A DNA stretch of 64,000 nt from contig JALHLQ010000019.1 in the NCBI GenBank assembly GCA_022844485.1, positions 1 to 64,000 of the forward strand. Direction: 5' to 3'. A program made the translations under genes and the position numbers. This document shows, piece by piece, positions 56,644-64,000 of the stretch. The notes beneath the pieces are model-generated. The model was not told the origin of the DNA. It searched no databases and saw nothing but the letters and a program-made list of their open reading frames with translations. The DNA is from Xanthobacteraceae bacterium. Its GTDB lineage: Bacteria; Pseudomonadota; Alphaproteobacteria; Rhizobiales; Xanthobacteraceae. Each line of letters opens with the position of its first letter. The stretch's first letter is position 1.

Positions 56644-58035
56644 TCAGACAATGCCAGGGATCGCGCGCGCGAGCGCCCGAAACGCGTCTCCCCGCATCTC
56701 GAAATTGGCGAACTGGTCATAGGACGCGCAGGCGGGCGATAACAGAACCACGGGTTCTGATGCGTCCGATCGTTCGGCGTCCCGCGCCGCGAGTTCGACC
56801 GCGCGCTCGAGCGTGCCGGCGTGAACGTGCGGAACCTGCTGGTTGAGCGTGGCGGCAAAATCGTCGGCGGCCTCGCCGATCAGATAGGCTTTGCGGATAC
56901 GCGGAAAATACGCGGAGAGCGGCCGGATCCCGCCCGATTTCGCGCGCCCCCCGGCGATCCAGAAGATGTCCGCGTAGCTCGCGAGCGCCCGCCCCGCCGC
57001 GTCCGCATTGGTGGCCTTGGAGTCATTGACGAAAAGCACGCGCCCCTTGCGTCCGACCTGCTCCATCCGGTGCGCCAATCCGGGAAACGACGCGAGTCCC
57101 CTCTGAATGTCTGCCGGCGAGAGCCCGAGCGCCAGCGCGGCTGCGACCGCGCAGGCGGCGTTCTGCGCATTGTGAAGACCGCGAAGGGTTTCAATCCCGA
57201 AAAGGCGCGCAACAACGGCGCGCTTGCCGGCGCTGGCGCGCATGATGTGATCGCCGTCGAGGAAAACCCCATCCAAGAGGGGTCCTTGCACGCTGACGCG
57301 AACGGGAGTCACGCCCTTGCGCTCCAGCCGATCGGCAATGATTCGACACCACGCGTCATCGACCCCGACGACGGCCGTTCCGTGGTCGGGCACCCCGGCA
57401 ACGAGCCGCTCCTTGATGCCGGCATAATTTTCCATCGTTCCATGCCGATCCAAATGGTCCGGGCTGACATTCAAGAGAATCCCCACCGAGGGGTCGAGCG
57501 AGGGCGAAAGATCGATTTGAAACGACGAGCACTCGATGACGTGAACGCGCTCGTGCGTCGGCGGGTCGAGCGCGAGGATTGCGGTCCCGAGATTGCCCCC
57601 GACGGCGACGTTTCGGCCGGCCGATTTCAACAGATGCGCGATGAGTGCGGTGGTCGTCGACTTGCCGTTGGTGCCGGTGACGGCGACGAAGGGGGAATCC
57701 GGCGTGCTTAGCCGACGCTCCCGACAGAATAGTTCGACATCCCCGATCACCTCGACCCCGGCCTTGCGAGCCAGAAGGACGGACCAGTGCGGCTCGGGAT
57801 GGGTCAACGGCACGCCCGGCGCCATCACGAGCGCCGACACCTCGGACCAGACGATGCCTCGCAAGTCCCCGGTTTCAAGGCCCGCGGATTTTGCCTCGGC
57901 AAGCTTGCCGGCCGAGTCGTCGAAGGCAATCACCCTCGCCCCGCCCGCGAGCAATGCCCGGCAGCTTGCCAAGCCGGAAACGCCGAGCCCGAACACGGCG
58001 ACCCGGCGCCCGGCGAAGCTCGTGACCGGCGTCAT
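56644..58035 (-). CDS. murD: UDP-N-acetylmuramoylalanine--D-glutamate ligase MurD
   Basis: 463 aa. [32 protein letters not shown] opens the UDP-binding domain. [34 protein letters not shown] is the ATP loop, SSFQIDLSP the catalytic segment, and [17 protein letters not shown] with [10 protein letters not shown] the C-terminal domain. The ATG at 58035 is preferred to the TTG two codons earlier. It starts 9 bp after the mraY stop. Confidence 0.97.
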   Translation of the reverse strand: MTPVTSFAGRRVAVFGLGVSGLASCRALLAGGARVIAFDDSAGKLAEAKSAGLETGDLRGIVWSEVSALVMAPGVPLTHPEPHWSVLLARKAGVEVIGDVELFCRERRLSTPDSPFVAVTGTNGKSTTTALIAHLLKSAGRNVAVGGNLGTAILALDPPTHERVHVIECSSFQIDLSPSLDPSVGILLNVSPDHLDRHGTMENYAGIKERLVAGVPDHGTAVVGVDDAWCRIIADRLERKGVTPVRVSVQGPLLDGVFLDGDHIMRASAGKRAVVARLFGIETLRGLHNAQNAACAVAAALALGLSPADIQRGLASFPGLAHRMEQVGRKGRVLFVNDSKATNADAAGRALASYADIFWIAGGRAKSGGIRPLSAYFPRIRKAYLIGEAADDFAATLNQQVPHVHAGTLERAVELAARDAERSDASEPVVLLSPACASYDQFANFEMRGDAFRALARAIPGIV

Positions 58036-58044
58036 GTGCAATGT

Positions 58045-59130
58045 TCACCGCAGTTTCAACGTCGACAGCCCGATGAGCGCGAGCACGACCGACACGATCC
58101 AGAAGCGGATCACGATCTGCGACTCGGTCCAGCCGAGCTGTTCGAAGTGATGATGGATCGGAGCCATCTTGAACACGCGCTTTCCGGTCAGCTTGAATGA
58201 GGTCACTTGCACGATCACCGACACCGCCTCAAGCACGAAAAGGCCGCCGATGATGGCCAGCACAATTTCATGCTTGGTCGCGACCGCAACGCTCCCCAGC
58301 AATCCGCCCAGTGCAAGCGAGCCGGTATCGCCCATGAAGATCGATGCCGGCGGCGCGTTGAACCAAAGAAATCCGAGTCCTGCGCCGATAACGGCGCCAC
58401 ATAACACGGCGAGCTCTCCCGTGCCCGCCACATAGTGAATTTGCAGATACTCGGAAAAGACGATGTTGCCGGACAGGTAGGCGATCATCCCAAAACTCGC
58501 CGCGGCGATCATCACCGGCACGATGGCGAGTCCATCCAGCCCGTCGGTGAGATTCACCGCGTTTCCGGCTCCGACGATGATGAAGGCGGCGAAGATGATG
58601 AAGAACCATCCAAGGTCGAAAAGAAGTTCTTTGACGATGGGAAAAGCCAGCGAAGTCGCAAGTTGCGGCCGCCCGAGCTGGGACAAGGCAAAACATGCAG
58701 CAGCCGCGATCACCGCCTCGATCGCCAGCCGGGTCCGTCCCGAAAACAGATTATGGCTCTGGCGGGTGACCTTCAGATAATCGTCGTAGAAGCCGACAAG
58801 CCCGAAGCCGAGCGTCACGGCAAGCACGATCCACACGTACGGATTCGCCGGATTGGCCCAGAGCACCGTCGAGACGACAAGTCCGGACAAGATCATGAGT
58901 CCGCCCATGGTGGGCGTGCCCTTTTTCGTCAGCAGGTGCGATTTTGGTCCATCGTCGCGGATCGGCTGGCCCTTGCCCTGCTTCAGCCGCAACAGGTTGA
59001 TGATTGAAGGCCCGAACAAGAAAACGAACAACAGCGCGGTGACGACCGCGCCGCCCGTGCGGAAGGTGATGTAGCGAAACACGTTGAGCGCGTTGATCTT
59101 GTCAGAGAACTCGACCAGCAGATAGAGCAT
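58045..59130 (-). CDS. mraY: Phospho-N-acetylmuramoyl-pentapeptide transferase MraY
   Basis: 361 aa integral membrane enzyme (10 helices) that makes lipid I on undecaprenyl phosphate. Signatures are [41 protein letters not shown] (Asp-Asp motif), [43 protein letters not shown], and the C-terminal [26 protein letters not shown]. It lies 4 bp after murF and 9 bp before murD. Confidence 0.98.
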   Translation of the reverse strand: MLYLLVEFSDKINALNVFRYITFRTGGAVVTALLFVFLFGPSIINLLRLKQGKGQPIRDDGPKSHLLTKKGTPTMGGLMILSGLVVSTVLWANPANPYVWIVLAVTLGFGLVGFYDDYLKVTRQSHNLFSGRTRLAIEAVIAAAACFALSQLGRPQLATSLAFPIVKELLFDLGWFFIIFAAFIIVGAGNAVNLTDGLDGLAIVPVMIAAASFGMIAYLSGNIVFSEYLQIHYVAGTGELAVLCGAVIGAGLGFLWFNAPPASIFMGDTGSLALGGLLGSVAVATKHEIVLAIIGGLFVLEAVSVIVQVTSFKLTGKRVFKMAPIHHHFEQLGWTESQIVIRFWIVSVVLALIGLSTLKLR

Positions 59131-59134
59131 ATCG

Positions 59135-60577
59135 TCAGCCTCGCGCGGCCGCGCGTGAACGGGCGTCCTGGGGAGCGCGGGTCCGCAGCGCCAGCACGAT
59201 GGGTCCCATGCGCGACCCCAAGGATCCCTTGACCATGACCGCGTCTCCCGCGCGCACTGCGGTCAAGACCTCCGGCTCGAGCGCTGCCGAGTTCTCCGCA
59301 TAACCGCCGCGCCGCTCCGCGGGAAGAGCGTCCCACAAGGAGCGCATCAGCGGGCCGGCGGCGAAAACGAGGTCGATCGCATTGGCAAAAATCTCATCGA
59401 GAAGATCGCGATGAAGCTTCGGGCCCATCGGCCCGAGCTCGAGCATATCGCCGAGCACGGCGATGCGGCGGCCGCCTTTCTCGATCGAGGCCTGCCCAAG
59501 CAGCGCCAGCGCCGCACGCATGGAGGCCGGATTGGCGTTGTAGCTCTCGTCGATCAGCAGCACTGTGCCGCCAGGGGCGTGCAACACGTGCTGTTCGCCG
59601 CGTCCGCTCGCCGGCTTCACGGCCGCGAGCGCGAGCGCGGCGACAGCGAGATCGGCGTCAAGCAGCGAAGCCGCTGTCAGCACCGCGAGCGAGTTCAGCA
59701 CCAGGTGCCGCCCGGGCGCACCGATCTTGTACGTCACATCGGCCCCTAGGATGCTCGCACTGACGGCAGAGCCATCCGGCCGCAAGGAAACGTCGATCAA
59801 TCGCGTATCGGCCTCCCCGTTTTCTCCGAACGACACGATGCGCTCGACTCCCGCCTCCTTGGCCCGCATGCGCAGTCGCTCGTAATGCGGGTTGTCGCGG
59901 TTGATGACCGCAGTCCCGCCGGGCTCCAGCCCCAAGAAGATCTCGGCCTTCGCGTCCGCGATGCCTTCCACGGATCCAAAGAATTCGAGATGCACCGCCT
60001 CCACGGCGGTGATGATCGCCACATGCGGGCGAACGAGCCGCGTGAGAGGCGTGATTTCGCCCGCATGGTTCATGCCGATTTCGAAAACGCCGAAACGCGC
60101 GCTCGCCGGCATCCGCGCCAGCGATAGCGGCACGCCCCAATGATTGTTGAACGACGCCGTCGAGGCATGCGTCTCGCCGAATTTTGAAAGCACGAGCCGC
60201 AGCATTTCCTTTGTGCCGGTTTTCCCGACCGAGCCCGTCACGCCGACGATCTTCGCATTCGATCTCGCCCGCGCGGCCCGTGCAAGCGAGCGCAGCGCGT
60301 CGAGCACATCCGGAACGACGAGCAATCGGGCGTCGGAGGAGAATGCGGCGCGCTTGTCCTCCGCCACGACGGCGAGGGCGGCCCCGCGCACGAAAGCTTC
60401 CTCGACGAACTCATGGCCGTCGCGGTGCTCGCCTGTGATCGCGAAGAAGGCCTCGCCTTGCTTGAGCGTCCGCGTATCGATCGAAAGCCCGGACACGGAA
60501 GCAGGCAGCGCGCCCTCTCGGCGAGCACCCATGGCCTTTGCCATCTCGTCCAAGGTCCAGAGCACGTCCGCCGTCAT
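59135..60577 (-). CDS. murF: UDP-MurNAc-tripeptide--D-alanyl-D-alanine ligase MurF
   Basis: 480 aa. Motifs are [22 protein letters not shown] in the N-terminal domain, ATP loop [72 protein letters not shown], and [21 protein letters not shown]. It attaches the D-Ala-D-Ala made by Ddl. The ATG overlaps the murE stop (ATGA), and mraY starts 4 bp after its stop. Confidence 0.98.
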   Translation of the reverse strand: MTADVLWTLDEMAKAMGARREGALPASVSGLSIDTRTLKQGEAFFAITGEHRDGHEFVEEAFVRGAALAVVAEDKRAAFSSDARLLVVPDVLDALRSLARAARARSNAKIVGVTGSVGKTGTKEMLRLVLSKFGETHASTASFNNHWGVPLSLARMPASARFGVFEIGMNHAGEITPLTRLVRPHVAIITAVEAVHLEFFGSVEGIADAKAEIFLGLEPGGTAVINRDNPHYERLRMRAKEAGVERIVSFGENGEADTRLIDVSLRPDGSAVSASILGADVTYKIGAPGRHLVLNSLAVLTAASLLDADLAVAALALAAVKPASGRGEQHVLHAPGGTVLLIDESYNANPASMRAALALLGQASIEKGGRRIAVLGDMLELGPMGPKLHRDLLDEIFANAIDLVFAAGPLMRSLWDALPAERRGGYAENSAALEPEVLTAVRAGDAVMVKGSLGSRMGPIVLALRTRAPQDARSRAAARG

Positions 60578-62022
60578 CCCAATTCCTTCAGCACAGCCGC
60601 GACCGCCGCATGGTCGGTGAAGGGTAGCACCCGGTCGCCGACAATCTGGCCGCTTTCATGGCCTTTTCCAGCGATCAATAGCACGTCCCCGGATGCAAGT
60701 TCGCGAACCGCCTCGCGAATGGCCTCTGTACGATCTCCGATCTCACGCGCACCGGGCGCTGCGGCGAGGATTTCGGAGCGGATCGCCGCCGGCGGCTCTG
60801 TGCGCGGATTGTCATCGGTTACGATGACGATGTCCGCCTTTTCGGCTGAAATCGCCCCCATCAGCGGCCGTTTGCCTCGGTCGCGGTCGCCGCCCGCTCC
60901 AAAAACGACGATCAGCCTGTTCTTGACGAAGGGCCGCAAGGCGTCGAGCGCCTTGGCGAGAGCATCCGGCTTGTGCGCGTAATCAACGAAGATCGGCGCG
61001 CCTTTGTGCTCGCCGACGATTTCCAGCCGCCCCTTCGCGCCTTCAAGCGTTTCGAGCGCACCAAAGACCCGCGGCGCATCGCTTCCCGTGGCGATGGCGA
61101 GCCCCGCAGCGACCAGGGCGTTCTCCACCTGAAAGTGCCCGACAAGCGGAAGTCTGATCTCGAACATCCGGCCCGCATAATCGATTCGCGCGCGTTGCGC
61201 GAAACCCTCGATCGCAACCTCCTTCAGGCGGATGTCCGCTCCCTTCCGGCCGACGGTCAGCGTCTTGAGTCCGCGATTGCGGGCCGCCGAGACAAAATGA
61301 TCCGCGTGCGCGTGGTCGACATCGATGACGGCGCTCCCGCCGGTTGGCAGCAGTTCCGAAAACAGACGGAGCTTCGCCTCAAGATAGGCTTCGAAGGTGA
61401 GATGGTAATCGAGATGGTCGCGCGTGATGTTGGTGAATCCTCCCGCAGCGATGCGAAGTCCGTCGAGCCGGCGCTGATCGAGGCCGTGCGAGGACGCCTC
61501 AATGGCGAGATGTGTGGTGCCTTCTTCGGCGAGCGCGCCGAGCGTTTGGTGGAGTTCGACGGGATCAGGCGTCGTCAAGGATCCATAGGCCTCTCCCTTC
61601 GGCGACACGACGCCGACGGTGCCGACGCTTGCGGCCTGACATCCGAGCAAGCTCCAGATCTGCCGCGTGTAGGCGGCGACCGACGTCTTGCCGCTCGTCC
61701 CCGTAATCGCAGCGATTGTCTTGGGCTGTCGTGGGAAGAGTTTTGCCGCGGCCAGCGCGAGCGACCGCCGGACATTGGCGACGCGCACGAAGACGACATC
61801 ATCCGTCAGGTTCTCGGAGCGTCGCTCCGCCATCACCGCCACCGCGCCCGCCGCGACCGCCTGCGGCACGTACTGGCTGCCGTCCGCCTTGGTTCCGGGC
61901 ACGGCGGCAAACAAGAAGCCCGGCTTTACCTTCCGGCTGTCGGCCGTGAGCCCTGTGATGTCGAGCGCCGCAGCGCACGCATCGAATTCGGCATCGGCCG
62001 GCAGGAGATCGGCAAGTTTCAT
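60574..62022 (-). CDS. murE: UDP-MurNAc-L-Ala-D-Glu--diaminopimelate ligase MurE
   Basis: 482 aa. GLTADSRKVKPGFLFAAVPGTKADGSQYVPQAVAAGAVAVM, ATP loop IAAITGTSGKTSVAAYTRQIWSLLG, and HLAIEASSHGLDQRRLDGLR. The diaminopimelate-selecting motif DNPRTEPP (the DNPR signature) is present, so meso-DAP and not lysine should be the third residue, as expected for a Gram-negative wall. It is followed by FGAGGDRDRGKRPLMG-type C-terminal markers. A gap of about 119 bp separates it from ftsI. Confidence 0.97.
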   Translation of the reverse strand: MKLADLLPADAEFDACAAALDITGLTADSRKVKPGFLFAAVPGTKADGSQYVPQAVAAGAVAVMAERRSENLTDDVVFVRVANVRRSLALAAAKLFPRQPKTIAAITGTSGKTSVAAYTRQIWSLLGCQAASVGTVGVVSPKGEAYGSLTTPDPVELHQTLGALAEEGTTHLAIEASSHGLDQRRLDGLRIAAGGFTNITRDHLDYHLTFEAYLEAKLRLFSELLPTGGSAVIDVDHAHADHFVSAARNRGLKTLTVGRKGADIRLKEVAIEGFAQRARIDYAGRMFEIRLPLVGHFQVENALVAAGLAIATGSDAPRVFGALETLEGAKGRLEIVGEHKGAPIFVDYAHKPDALAKALDALRPFVKNRLIVVFGAGGDRDRGKRPLMGAISAEKADIVIVTDDNPRTEPPAAIRSEILAAAPGAREIGDRTEAIREAVRELASGDVLLIAGKGHESGQIVGDRVLPFTDHAAVAAVLKELG

Positions 62023-62141
62023 CAGCGCTCTGACTCGTGTCCCGGCCGGCGAGGCGCGGTCCAGCCCAAGTGTCCTTACAAAGTTGATCGCGCTCTGCCC
62101 GGGTCCGCTCGGGTTGCCCGGCCTTGCGCGGCGCGCGTCTT

Positions 62142-63881
62142 TTAGCGCGCTCCCCGCACATTGGCGAGGATCAAGCGGTCCGCGGGAGGAAGGTCGTGCC
62201 GCGGCTCGAGACCCAGCATGGGTGCGACACGGGCGATGACCTTGCCTGCAGTCGGCGCGGCGTTCCAGCCGGACGTGGCGTAGCCTTGCGTTTCCGGCAG
62301 CGGCTGTGGCTCATCCAGCATGATCAGCAGGAGATAGCGCGGTTCGTCGGCCGGCATGACGGCCATGAAGGTGGTGAGCAGTTTCGATTTCACATAGCGC
62401 CCGTTAACCACCTTCTCCGATGTTCCGGTCTTGCCGCCGACATAGAAGCCTTTGACATCGGCCCGCGTCGCCGTCCCCTTCTCGGCGTTCAGCCGCATCA
62501 GGTAACGCATCATCGCGCTGGTTTCGGGCTTGACGACCTGCTTGCCGAGCGCCCGGGCGTCCGCCTCACTTCGCTTGAGAAACGTGGGCGGGATCAGCAT
62601 GCCGCCATTCATCAATGCGCCGACGGCCGCGACCGACTGCAAAGGCGCCACCGAAAGCCCGTGTCCGAACGCGATCGTCACCGTGTTCAATTCCGCCCAC
62701 CGCTTCGGCAGGATCGGCTCCGCGCTTTCCGGCAGTTCCGTGCGCAGGCGGTCAAGCTGTCCCATTCGTTTCAGGAAAGCCTTGTGATGATCGACGCCGA
62801 GCGCCAGGGCCATGCGCGCGGTGCCGATGTTGGAGGAGTAGGTGAAAATCTCGGGCACGGTGAGGACGCGTTTCTGGCCCTTGTAGTCGCCGATCTCGAA
62901 CTTGCCGTAGCGGAGCGGCACCCGCGCGTCGAAGGTGGAGGCGAGATTGATCTTGCCCGAGTCGAGCGCCATCGCCACCGTCAGGGCTTTGAAGGTCGAA
63001 CCCAACTCGAACACGCCAGTCGTGAGGCGATTGATGCGCGTCTTGTCGAGCGCCTCGCGCGGGTTGTTCGGATTGTAGTCCGGCACGGATACCATCGAGA
63101 CGATCTCGCCGGTCCGCACGTCCGTGATCAGCCCCGCCGCTGCCTGTGCTTTGTACCTCTCTTTCGCCGCAAGAAGTTCATCGCGCAGCGCGTGCTGCAC
63201 CCGCAGATCCACCGCAAGCTCGATCGGCTTCTCAATGCGGTCGACGGCAAACCCGGACGAATGAAGATCGGCGAGTCCGCTTGCATCGAGCCATTTCTCG
63301 ATGCCGGCAATGCCTTGATTGTCGACATTCACATGGCCGATGAGGTGCGAGACGACGGCGAGATTGGGATAGACCCGCTTGTTTTCGGGAAGGAAGCCGA
63401 CGCCGGGGATGCCGAGCCGGTGAATGTCCCTTTGCTGCTGCGGCGAGATTTCACGCTTGAGCCACACGAATCCGCGCTTGGACGCCAGCCGCTCGCGCGC
63501 TTCGCTGGCATCGAGGTCGGGGAGAACCGCCGTGAGAAGCTCGATGGCCTCGTCGACATCGATGATCTTGCGCGGCTCGGCGAAAAGCGACGGCGTCCGC
63601 ACATCGGTCGCAAGAACCTCTCCGTTGCGGTCGACGATGTCGGGCCGGGCGGTCGCGACGACGTCCGAGGCGCCGCGCCGCGCGGTCTGCGTTTCCGGCG
63701 CGATCGCCAGAACGACAAGGCGGACCGCAATGACGCCATAGATGATGGCGAACGCTGCGATGGCCAGCGCGATGCGCGCCTTTGCTTTGGCATGACGGTC
63801 GATCTCTTTGTCGTAAAGCAGGGCTTGAGCGAAACGCGATCGCCACGACGGATCGGGTTTTCCGAGCCCTTGCGCGCTCAT
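62142..63881 (-). CDS. ftsI: Division-specific transpeptidase FtsI (PBP3)
   Basis: 579 aa class B penicillin-binding protein. It has a basic N-terminus, one membrane helix (IALAIAAFAIIYGVIAVRLVVLAIA) and a pedestal domain beginning RPDIVDRNGEVLATDVRTPSLFAEPR. The transpeptidase domain carries SxxK in ELGSTFKALTVAMAL, SxN in FTYSSNIGTARMA, and KTG in YVGGKTGTSEKVVNGRY. It cross-links septal peptidoglycan made by FtsW. The start overlaps the ftsL stop as ATGA. Confidence 0.97.
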   Translation of the reverse strand: MSAQGLGKPDPSWRSRFAQALLYDKEIDRHAKAKARIALAIAAFAIIYGVIAVRLVVLAIAPETQTARRGASDVVATARPDIVDRNGEVLATDVRTPSLFAEPRKIIDVDEAIELLTAVLPDLDASEARERLASKRGFVWLKREISPQQQRDIHRLGIPGVGFLPENKRVYPNLAVVSHLIGHVNVDNQGIAGIEKWLDASGLADLHSSGFAVDRIEKPIELAVDLRVQHALRDELLAAKERYKAQAAAGLITDVRTGEIVSMVSVPDYNPNNPREALDKTRINRLTTGVFELGSTFKALTVAMALDSGKINLASTFDARVPLRYGKFEIGDYKGQKRVLTVPEIFTYSSNIGTARMALALGVDHHKAFLKRMGQLDRLRTELPESAEPILPKRWAELNTVTIAFGHGLSVAPLQSVAAVGALMNGGMLIPPTFLKRSEADARALGKQVVKPETSAMMRYLMRLNAEKGTATRADVKGFYVGGKTGTSEKVVNGRYVKSKLLTTFMAVMPADEPRYLLLIMLDEPQPLPETQGYATSGWNAAPTAGKVIARVAPMLGLEPRHDLPPADRLILANVRGAR

Positions 63882-64000
63882 CGCGGTCTTGGCCTCTGTG
63901 GGCCCGCACTGCCGGTGGTCAGATCGCTGTCGATCTGCGTTTCGATAATCGCTCCGATCGGATCGGCAGTGCCCGGCGGCACGATCTGCACGGGCCGCTC
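63878..64000 (-). CDS. ftsL: Cell division protein FtsL, C-terminal part (cut by window edge)
   Basis: Forty codons and a TGA are open to the right edge: ERPVQIVPPGTADPIGAIIE, then TQIDSDLTTGSAGPQRPRPR. This is a disordered tail and carries no diagnostic motif by itself. The call rests on position immediately before ftsI with an ATGA overlap, where ftsL sits in this order, and on tail similarity recalled from relatives. It is too short for the ORF track. The coiled-coil and membrane helix would lie outside the window. Confidence 0.75.
   Translation of the reverse strand, partial: ERPVQIVPPGTADPIGAIIETQIDSDLTTGSAGPQRPRPR

Overview
This 64-kb window is a stretch of GC-rich chromosome from an alphaproteobacterium, most likely a member of the Hyphomicrobiales (Bradyrhizobium/Rhodopseudomonas/Xanthobacteraceae-like). 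The evidence is a circularly permuted two-piece tmRNA gene (ssrA) with tag peptide ANDNYAPVAQAA, an alpha-type SspB adaptor beside it, an HflK-HflC-DUF2065-Deg protease block, and a complete Hyphomicrobiales-style division and cell-wall (dcw) cluster ending ftsZ-lpxC-bamD-recN-ligA. It looks like core chromosome. I see no prophage, integrase, transposase, CRISPR array or tRNA gene.

Layout. 1-4.1 kb: palindromic repeats, a HAD dehalogenase, an RMD1/DUF155 membrane protein, miaA and serB (head-to-head with overlapping starts). 4.1-14.2 kb, minus strand: two ChrA half-transporters, tctB-tctA-tctC (tripartite tricarboxylate transporter), thyA-folA, hflK-hflC-DUF2065 and degP. 14.3-25 kb: ssrA and sspB (ribosome rescue and ClpXP delivery), an FkbM methyltransferase/P450 pair, fumC, an RHH protein, a giant AsmA protein and a D-lactate dehydrogenase-like flavoprotein. 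25-39.9 kb, mostly plus strand and mixed: thioesterase, UvrD helicase, orphan HicB, exported methyltransferase, DUF29, aldo/keto reductase, L,D-transpeptidase and YidB-like DUF937. Then come a minus-strand group (hemG-like, PHA granule protein, ParA, DUF1194), prmA, two tiny genes, an M24 aminopeptidase and a Bcr/CflA exporter. 39.8-64 kb, minus strand: ftsL(partial)-ftsI-murE-murF-mraY-murD-[unknown gene]-ftsW-murG-murC-murB-ddl-ftsQ-ftsA-ftsZ-lpxC-bamD-recN-ligA. Many junctions in this last block are ATGA/GTGA overlaps or gaps of a few bases.

The dcw block supplies the peptidoglycan precursor pathway from UDP-MurNAc to lipid II, the septal synthase pair FtsW/FtsI and the Z-ring proteins. 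LpxC and BamD add lipid A synthesis and outer-membrane protein assembly. HflKC, DegP and ssrA/SspB form a membrane and cytosolic protein quality-control theme.

The most unusual feature is a set of dispersed palindromic elements. Family A units (GTAGGGTGGGC...GCCCACCCTAC, 78-88 bp) occur three times. Family B units are 75-79-bp hairpins bounded by CTAG or a one-base variant. They occur six times in two clusters, and a two-unit composite of about 168 bp is nearly identical 27 kb apart. Several units sit exactly at gene ends and supply the stop codon (serB, degP, DUF2065, hemG). A third family (C) lies before the L,D-transpeptidase, and degenerate copies may be encoded in frame inside UvrD.

CDS starts were adjusted from the ORF track where a better start, signal peptide or family N-terminus was visible. 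All functional calls come from reading motifs, without database searches.
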